From NCBI GenBank assembly GCA_964342305.1, contig CAYFGK010000002.1, forward strand, positions 1 to 64,000: a stretch of DNA of 64,000 bases, in the 5' to 3' direction. Origin of the DNA: DT-110 sp964342305. Its GTDB lineage: Bacteria > Bacteroidota > Bacteroidia > Chitinophagales > Saprospiraceae. Positions 58,642 through 64,000 of the stretch are shown here, piece after piece (the stretch's first letter is position 1; the number at the start of each line of letters is the position of its first letter). The notes below the pieces were generated by a model. The model was not told the DNA's origin. It saw only the letters and a program-made list of their open reading frames with translations, and searched no databases. Both the position numbers and the translations under genes were made by a program.

Positions 58642-58770
58642 CAATGCTCAATGCTCAGTGCACAATGCTCAGTGCACAATGCTCGGTGCTCAATGTTCAG
58701 TGCTAAATGCTAAATGGACAATGCCGGTGCTCGGTAAACGAATAATTGAGCACTGAGCACTGTTCATTTA
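58642..58770. repeat. 14-base tandem repeats with inverted tail
   Basis: Six units of the type CAATGCTCAGTGCA follow each other from 58649 to 58732, the first two exact and the later ones diverging. At 58744-58770 comes the complement-type sequence TTGAGCACTGAGCACTG, so the region can fold back on itself. It lies about 90 bases upstream of the four-gene operon. No spacers, so not CRISPR. Confidence 0.7.
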
Positions 58771-58857
58771 CCATTCATAACCCAAATACTCCAAAAAAAA
58801 CTATATTTCAGGTATTACGCGTTCTGTAATCCTTTTGCGGAAGCAAAAAATTATCCC

Positions 58858-59319
58858 GTGAAATCACTGAAAGACCAAAAGGGCGTACTGAAAAGACTTT
58901 TGCCGAAAGGCATAGAACCCACCATCGATGCGCTAAAGAAACAGGTCGTAGAAGATTCTCCCCGTTATAATGATGTGCTGGAATACGATGCAACTTACCG
59001 GGAAGCTAAGACCAATGGATTTAAAGGTGTGCAGAGTCAGGCAGATACCAATCAGGCAATGGCTACGGTCCGCAATGGCCTGATGGACCTGATCGATCGG
59101 CTGACCGCGGCCGATTTGGGGCTGGAGCCATGGGAGGAAAAACAAGAATCGCTGCCGCCGCACCTCGAGCGTCAGGTACAGCGCATCGACCAGAAAATCG
59201 CCCGTATCCAGGATCGACTGATCAGCATCAAAGGCACTGATGTGTCGATGGAAATGCGGCTGGAAGATGAAATGGCGGCGTTAGAAGCCATGAAAGAAAA
59301 GCTACTTGCGGGATCATGA
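58858..59319 (+). CDS. EAD11-like effector-associated domain protein
   Basis: 153 residues, GTG start; no in-frame ATG lies upstream and the next is deep in the domain. Residues 1-85 form a helical bundle with the pattern of effector-associated domain 11: LLPKGIEPTIDALKKQV, YNDVLEYDATYREAKTNG, and NQAMATVRNGLMDLIDRL. EADs are small adaptors in NTP-dependent conflict systems. A coiled-coil C-terminus (about 100-150) holds DRLISIKGTDVSMEMRLEDE, found almost unchanged at the start of the next protein. Stop and next start overlap (ATGA), so translation is coupled. The domain call is from pattern recognition only. Confidence 0.65.
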   Translation: MKSLKDQKGVLKRLLPKGIEPTIDALKKQVVEDSPRYNDVLEYDATYREAKTNGFKGVQSQADTNQAMATVRNGLMDLIDRLTAADLGLEPWEEKQESLPPHLERQVQRIDQKIARIQDRLISIKGTDVSMEMRLEDEMAALEAMKEKLLAGS

Positions 59320-60401
59320 GCACGCTGAAAGACATACAGCAGCTGGAACAGAGTGTCCGGAAATTGCGGGATAAAATTGCCCGCCAGCGGGATCGGTTGA
59401 TCTCGATCAAGGGCACCGATGTGACCGGAGAGATGCGCCTGGAGGATGAGATCGCTGAACACGAAGCATTACTAGCCGATTTTCAACGGCAACTAAGTAA
59501 TCATTTCCGCATCGGAACGCCCACTTCGGACAATCTGTTAACGGAAAAGCTGGCCTCCTTCGACGAGCAATTCAGTGATGAGGTAGGTGTTTTTCACCGG
59601 GTCAACATGAACCGGGAACAAATGAGTGAACGGTTTTTTGATGTGGCCGATGAGCTGGAATCGGAAACCTATCAATTCTATTTTATTACCGCCTGTCCTA
59701 CCCAGATGCCGCCCAGTTTTGCCGAAAGGCTGATCCTGGAATACGTAGATGAATTCCTGTCGGGCGACGATAACAGTATCCGGTATCCGATGCAGGGAGA
59801 GAAAGGGCGCTTGCAGTTTGAGCAGCTTCCGCAAAAACGAAAGCTCAATCGCTGCCAGGATGCCTTCAAATCCTTTTTTGCGCAATTCTTCGGCTTTACC
59901 CGGGAACAGGATTTCGATACCTTCATCGCCAGGGGCATCCCTAACCTGCCGGAAGAATACGTGTGCATGGTCTTCGAGATCGAGCAGACCAAGTGGCGGG
60001 AAGGAGTGACGGCCGAATACCTGGAATGGATCGTACAGACTTTTTCGAATCCCCACGAAGACGTTCCGAAATTCCTGTTTTTCTTCGTGACCTACCTACA
60101 GGATATGCACCTCTCGGATTCTACCACACACCCCATTGTACAATCACTGGACCAACTGGAAAAAAGCCACGAGCCGGTGGTTCACCTGAAACCCCTGCTA
60201 CCGGTGGCTGAACTGGACCTGCGGGCCTGGTTGCGCAGCATCGGCATCCGCAATGACGCTAATGTGGAGACCCTGGTGGAGATCATCATCAAAGGATTGA
60301 AGCAACGCGAACGAGCGATGTATGATGCCGACAAAACCTTCAATATGGACGACCTGGAACTCGTCCAAAAAATTATTTGTGACTTCCTGGATGCCCGCTA
60401 G
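59316..60401 (+). CDS. iSTAND-like conflict-system protein
   Basis: 361 residues. N-terminal coiled coil (1-65) with DRLISIKGTDVTGEMRLEDE, then a domain with YQFYFITACPTQMPPSFAER near residue 127, the type of motif I associate with inactive STAND (iSTAND) domains that occur beside EADs. No Walker A motif is present, in line with loss of nucleotide binding. A C-terminal helical region (about 285-361) follows. Second gene of a four-gene operon, 24 bases before the MoxR ATPase. Name given with reserve. Confidence 0.6.
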   Translation: MSTLKDIQQLEQSVRKLRDKIARQRDRLISIKGTDVTGEMRLEDEIAEHEALLADFQRQLSNHFRIGTPTSDNLLTEKLASFDEQFSDEVGVFHRVNMNREQMSERFFDVADELESETYQFYFITACPTQMPPSFAERLILEYVDEFLSGDDNSIRYPMQGEKGRLQFEQLPQKRKLNRCQDAFKSFFAQFFGFTREQDFDTFIARGIPNLPEEYVCMVFEIEQTKWREGVTAEYLEWIVQTFSNPHEDVPKFLFFFVTYLQDMHLSDSTTHPIVQSLDQLEKSHEPVVHLKPLLPVAELDLRAWLRSIGIRNDANVETLVEIIIKGLKQRERAMYDADKTFNMDDLELVQKIICDFLDAR

Positions 60402-60425
60402 AGGGCATCGCAAAATAATAAGCCT

Positions 60426-61355
60426 ATGACCTTTCGACTCTACGATCGCGGAGAGCCACGCGACCTGCCCGAGATCCCGTTTAACCAAAAACTCCACGAC
60501 CCCAAACTATACCGCCCGTCGGAGGGGTTGATCCAGGCCGTCAACGTCGCTCTGAATCTACACCAGCCGCTGCTACTCACCGGTGAACCCGGTACGGGAA
60601 AAACGCAGTTGGCCCATCACCTGGCCTGGTTTTTCGGCCTGGAAGAGCCCGAAGTATTCGATGCTCAGACGACCTCCACGGCCCGCGATCTCCTGTACCA
60701 CTACGATGCGCTGGCCCATTTCCAGTACAGTCAGACTCAGAATAAGGAGCTTACCCAGGCCGATATCGAAGACCGGTTCATTGACTTTCGTGCGTTGGGT
60801 AAGGTGATCAAGGAAAAACGCAAAGCCGTGGTGCTGATCGATGAGATCGATAAAGCGCCCCGTGATCTGCCCAACGATGTGCTGGGGGTGCTGGAGCGCC
60901 TGGAGTATCGCGTGCCGGAACTGAACAATAAAATATTCAAATCGGAGGTCACCAAGCGTCCGATCATCGTCATGACCTCCAATTCCGAGAAGAACCTGCC
61001 GGATGCCTTCCTGCGGCGGGTGACCTTTTTTCATATTCCTTTTCCAACGGCAGCCGAATTGCTGGATATTCTCCAACTCAAAACGGAGGGGTTGGACCAG
61101 GTACATCTAAAGAAAGTAATCCAATTATTCGAATCTATCCGGAAAGGACGGAAGGTCAAACTCAAGAAGAACCCCGCGACCGCCGAATTGATCGCCTGGG
61201 CTATGCTGTTGCAGCGAATGGGATTCCCAATGAATAAGCTGGATGATTTATCGAGCCTTTCCGATAACGAACGGGACCAACTGGTCCAATCCTACTCCGT
61301 GCTGGCCAAGAATAAGGAGGACCTGCACGAACTACAAACAAAAATGACCCGATAA
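60426..61355 (+). CDS. MoxR-type AAA+ ATPase
   Basis: 309 residues. Walker A GEPGTGKT (residues 53-60), Walker B VVLIDEID with Asp139/Glu140, sensor 1 MTSN and an arginine-finger region DAFLRRV. MoxR ATPases remodel or activate partners, usually von Willebrand A proteins. Here the vWA-like protein follows 16 bases later, and the two upstream genes complete the set seen in vWA-MoxR-associated conflict systems. Confidence 0.92.
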   Translation: MTFRLYDRGEPRDLPEIPFNQKLHDPKLYRPSEGLIQAVNVALNLHQPLLLTGEPGTGKTQLAHHLAWFFGLEEPEVFDAQTTSTARDLLYHYDALAHFQYSQTQNKELTQADIEDRFIDFRALGKVIKEKRKAVVLIDEIDKAPRDLPNDVLGVLERLEYRVPELNNKIFKSEVTKRPIIVMTSNSEKNLPDAFLRRVTFFHIPFPTAAELLDILQLKTEGLDQVHLKKVIQLFESIRKGRKVKLKKNPATAELIAWAMLLQRMGFPMNKLDDLSSLSDNERDQLVQSYSVLAKNKEDLHELQTKMTR

Positions 61356-61371
61356 TTCCGGCGGTTCTTTT

Positions 61372-64000
61372 ATGACAAATACCTCCCGCACCTACGAGTT
61401 ACTGGCTGCCTTCCTGTACGCACTGGAAGCGGAAGGGTATCGCATGGGTACGGGCACCCATCTGCAACTTCAGGAATTGGTCCAACGTCTGCCCGTGGAT
61501 CCTTCGGACGAGCTGTTGCGGGACAGTATTATTCCGCTGCTGGCCACCAATGAGCAGGAGCAACAGCTTTTCCGAACGCTGTTTCAACGGGCACAAAGCC
61601 AGGTGAAAAGCAAGCACCAGCCCTATCACCCATCTCCGGTCCGGCGAGCCGCGCGATCCATCTGGCAGATCTTATTTTTTGCGATTCTGGCACTGATTCT
61701 GGTTCTGATCGCCTTTCTGGGGCGCTCGGTCCTGGATCCGGAGCTGGACCCGGTCAATCAGCACTTGACGCTGGAGCCCGGCGAGGTATCGGACGCCATT
61801 GCTCCGGATAGCAGTGCCCTGGAGGAATTGTCCGCTCCCGTTGTTTTTATGCTTCCGCAAAAAAAGGAGGCGGTACTGCCGCGGTTCCTGCAGTTTGAAC
61901 TGGTAGACGAAGGAGCCCGCGTACAGTTCACAGCCCCGGATACGGCGATCACCGATACCCTGGAATTGGTGCTGCGGGGCGATGGACGTCGCTACCGGAC
62001 CGTTTATCTGATCGCCACGGTGGAGGCCACCCTGGAAACCGGGGAGCAAGTGCCGGAGGTACAGGCCCGGATCGATACACCGGTGGTCAGTCCGGATCCG
62101 CTGGAGCCGGTTGCTCCGGTCTTTCGCCCCCGGGAATTGCCCTATGCATCTGATATTCGGTCATTGGAGTACACCCCGCCGGACGGATTATCTTCCTTTT
62201 TGGCCAGGAATATCGGCTGGTTGCGGTGGGTGTTTATTATTCTGGGCGCCCAATTGGTGATGCTCTGGGCCAAGTGGCGGGAGGAACGACGTAGAAAACT
62301 GGTGACCACTCCGGAAGCACACACCAATCCGCCCTACGTATGGAACATCGAATTACCGGACCTGGCGGGTGCCATTTCACTGGGTGAGGGCATCCAACGG
62401 GTGCTAACGCGTTTGCGCCGCCGGGCTTATGACGAGCGCGAAAAACTGGATATGCCGGCGACTATCCGTGCCACGGTCCGCCGCGGTGGAATGGCCGATT
62501 TCCGGTACCAACCACTGACCAGACCCCCGGAATACCTGCTCCTGATCGATCGCCAGTCGGGGCGCAGCCACCGGGCTGCGCTTTTCGACTATCTGTTTGA
62601 GGCCTTTCGGCAGCAGGATGTCCTGGTGGAGCGCTTTTTCTTTCAGGGTGACATTCGCGCCTGCACCAATGAAATGCACCCCGAAGGGATGGGACTGCGG
62701 GAATTACATCATCGTTATCCCGGGGCCCGCCTGTTGATTATCAGCGACGGGTACCGCCTGCTGAATGCCCGCACGGGTAAGGTAAATACCTGGGCCAGTC
62801 GTCTATTGGGAAACTGGAAGGAGTACGCTTTGCTGACGCCGCGTCCGCCTGGTGCCTGGGGACGCCGCGAGCGTTTATTGCGCAGTCAGTTGCCGGTGGT
62901 GCCGGCCACCCTGCAAAGCCTGACCTTCCTGCTGGAGCAATGGTCGGCCAGGGACGAGGCCGATTTCGACCAGTGGCCGGCCTACGTGGAGGATGTGCAA
63001 CGGGAACCCATGGTACTGGAGGGAGACCTGGTAACCACCCTGAAGAAACACTACGATCCGGCCATGCTGCAGTGGATCGCCGGTTGCGCCATTTATCCGG
63101 AGCTGCACTGGGATCTGACCCTGCTGATCGGTCGTACAATGAGCACCTCCGAGCGATCTTTGCTTACCCTGGATTCGGTGCAGGAACTGCTGCGGTTGCC
63201 CTGGTTCAACGAAGGGAGGATGCCGGAGGCCGCCCGCTTGGTATTGCTCGACTGGTTGCAACGCGAACATCCCGACACGGAAAACCGGTTGCGGGAGGTG
63301 ATTCACGAGCAATTTCAGCAGCAGGAACCACCGGCCGATTCGGTGGCCTACGAGCCGTACCGGTTACAGATGGCCTTCAACGAATGGCGGATCACCCGCG
63401 ACCGCAAGCGCAGACGACAGCTGGAACAGGAATTGGAGCAACTGCTGGAACAAGGGCAGGAGGCCGACATGGTGATGATCCGTTACCTGGAGGGCGATCC
63501 CGGCCCGCTGGATCTGGTGTTGCCCGATCGGTTCAAAAAATTCGTGTACAAGGGCGGGTACCGGGAACTGGGCAGCCGGGAAAGTCAGCGCGACCTGCGG
63601 TGGGCGAGTATGCTTTGGTTGGCCCTGTCGGTGGCTTCGTTTTGGGTGAACCCCACGGTGGAGGATTGTGGGGGGCAAACGAGACCGTATTTGGTGCCTA
63701 CCATTACGCAGGCGGTCGATTCCGTTGAATTGCCGAATTACAGTAATTCGGCCTACGAGCTTTTGGGCGTAAGCCAAAGGGATAGTTTTCTAATACTGGG
63801 AACCGGACCGGAGATTGTACGCTATTATCTTCCCAGTAATACCCTTTCGCCACTGGGATTACCGAACCGTGGCATTCAGTCAATTACCTATCCGGCCGTA
63901 TATACGGCTGACGAACGTGGTCCGGTGCAATACACCATGCTCATAGTACAGGACCGACAATTGATCGGCCTTTCGGCAAATGGACAGGGAGGATACCAAT
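61372..64000 (+). CDS. Large vWA-like membrane protein of the conflict operon (3' end cut)
   Basis: Open from the ATG at 61372 to the window end, at least 876 residues. Membrane segments at about 96-117, 279-300 and 741-758. The vWA-like domain begins near residue 387 with LLLIDRQSGRSHRA (Asp393, Ser396, Ser399) and LLIISDGYRLL. Its spacing DxxSxxS differs from the canonical DxSxS, so metal binding may be lost. A helical region follows, and after the last membrane segment a beta-rich part (from about 790: AYELLGVSQRDSFLILG) looks like the start of a propeller. It is probably the membrane partner of the MoxR ATPase. Confidence 0.75.
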   Translation, partial: MTNTSRTYELLAAFLYALEAEGYRMGTGTHLQLQELVQRLPVDPSDELLRDSIIPLLATNEQEQQLFRTLFQRAQSQVKSKHQPYHPSPVRRAARSIWQILFFAILALILVLIAFLGRSVLDPELDPVNQHLTLEPGEVSDAIAPDSSALEELSAPVVFMLPQKKEAVLPRFLQFELVDEGARVQFTAPDTAITDTLELVLRGDGRRYRTVYLIATVEATLETGEQVPEVQARIDTPVVSPDPLEPVAPVFRPRELPYASDIRSLEYTPPDGLSSFLARNIGWLRWVFIILGAQLVMLWAKWREERRRKLVTTPEAHTNPPYVWNIELPDLAGAISLGEGIQRVLTRLRRRAYDEREKLDMPATIRATVRRGGMADFRYQPLTRPPEYLLLIDRQSGRSHRAALFDYLFEAFRQQDVLVERFFFQGDIRACTNEMHPEGMGLRELHHRYPGARLLIISDGYRLLNARTGKVNTWASRLLGNWKEYALLTPRPPGAWGRRERLLRSQLPVVPATLQSLTFLLEQWSARDEADFDQWPAYVEDVQREPMVLEGDLVTTLKKHYDPAMLQWIAGCAIYPELHWDLTLLIGRTMSTSERSLLTLDSVQELLRLPWFNEGRMPEAARLVLLDWLQREHPDTENRLREVIHEQFQQQEPPADSVAYEPYRLQMAFNEWRITRDRKRRRQLEQELEQLLEQGQEADMVMIRYLEGDPGPLDLVLPDRFKKFVYKGGYRELGSRESQRDLRWASMLWLALSVASFWVNPTVEDCGGQTRPYLVPTITQAVDSVELPNYSNSAYELLGVSQRDSFLILGTGPEIVRYYLPSNTLSPLGLPNRGIQSITYPAVYTADERGPVQYTMLIVQDRQLIGLSANGQGGYQ

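Noticed and set aside
58642..58732. Possible CRISPR array
   Set aside because: The 14-base units are directly adjacent without spacers and no cas gene is present.

Overview
The window (about 50% GC) comes from a Bacteroidota chromosome, most likely Saprospiria/Lewinella-like. Signs of this are two secreted proteins with type IX secretion (T9SS) type B C-terminal domains and one with a type A-like tail, a PUR/DUF3276 protein, a DUF3667 and a DUF4199 membrane protein, a tRNA without encoded CCA, almost no Shine-Dalgarno sites, and several TAnnTTTG-type -7 boxes close to start codons. The genus is inferred, not proven.

Layout. 1-13025: the translation/transcription core block, with tuf (5' cut by the window edge), tRNA-Trp, secE, nusG, rplK, rplA, rplJ, rplL, rpoB and rpoC, closed by a strong terminator. 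13187-21259 (minus strand): ribE, a T9SS type B secreted protein, rfbD-rfbC overlapping each other and following der, then era and an unknown gene. 21640-25732: a DUF3667 membrane protein divergent from a NadR-like P-loop kinase, then a TPP riboswitch in front of a TonB-dependent receptor, probably for thiamin uptake. 25787-34599: a pRiA4b ORF-3-like protein, a small outer-membrane barrel and a 2308-residue T9SS adhesin with about 19 Ig-like repeats. 34600-35378: a gene-free stretch with four similar stem-loop units. 35379-46529: a PNPOx-family oxidase, an HtrA protease, two tandem paralogous exported proteins of unknown function, a VWA membrane protein plus ferredoxin, the PUR protein, an ABC exporter and fbp. 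46631-58328: a caspase-family protein, two small envelope proteins, a Sua5/TsaC enzyme, an M23 peptidase, a D-aminoacylase-like lipoprotein, an M24 peptidase, a coiled-coil protein, a DUF4199 protein and a TetR regulator with a small partner.

58858 to the right edge is the most interesting part. It is a compact four-gene operon: a small protein resembling effector-associated domain 11, a protein resembling the inactive STAND (iSTAND) family, a MoxR-type AAA+ ATPase, and a large membrane protein with a von Willebrand A-like domain that runs off the window. The combination matches the vWA-MoxR-associated NTP-dependent conflict systems known from multicellular or complex bacteria. The first two proteins share a nearly identical helical motif across their junction.

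Intergenic regions carry two families of dispersed palindromic repeats (A: TATACCG...CGGTATA; B: GAGGTTGGGC...CCCAACCTCACGTT) built from exchangeable modules. No rRNA, CRISPR array, transposase or prophage was seen.
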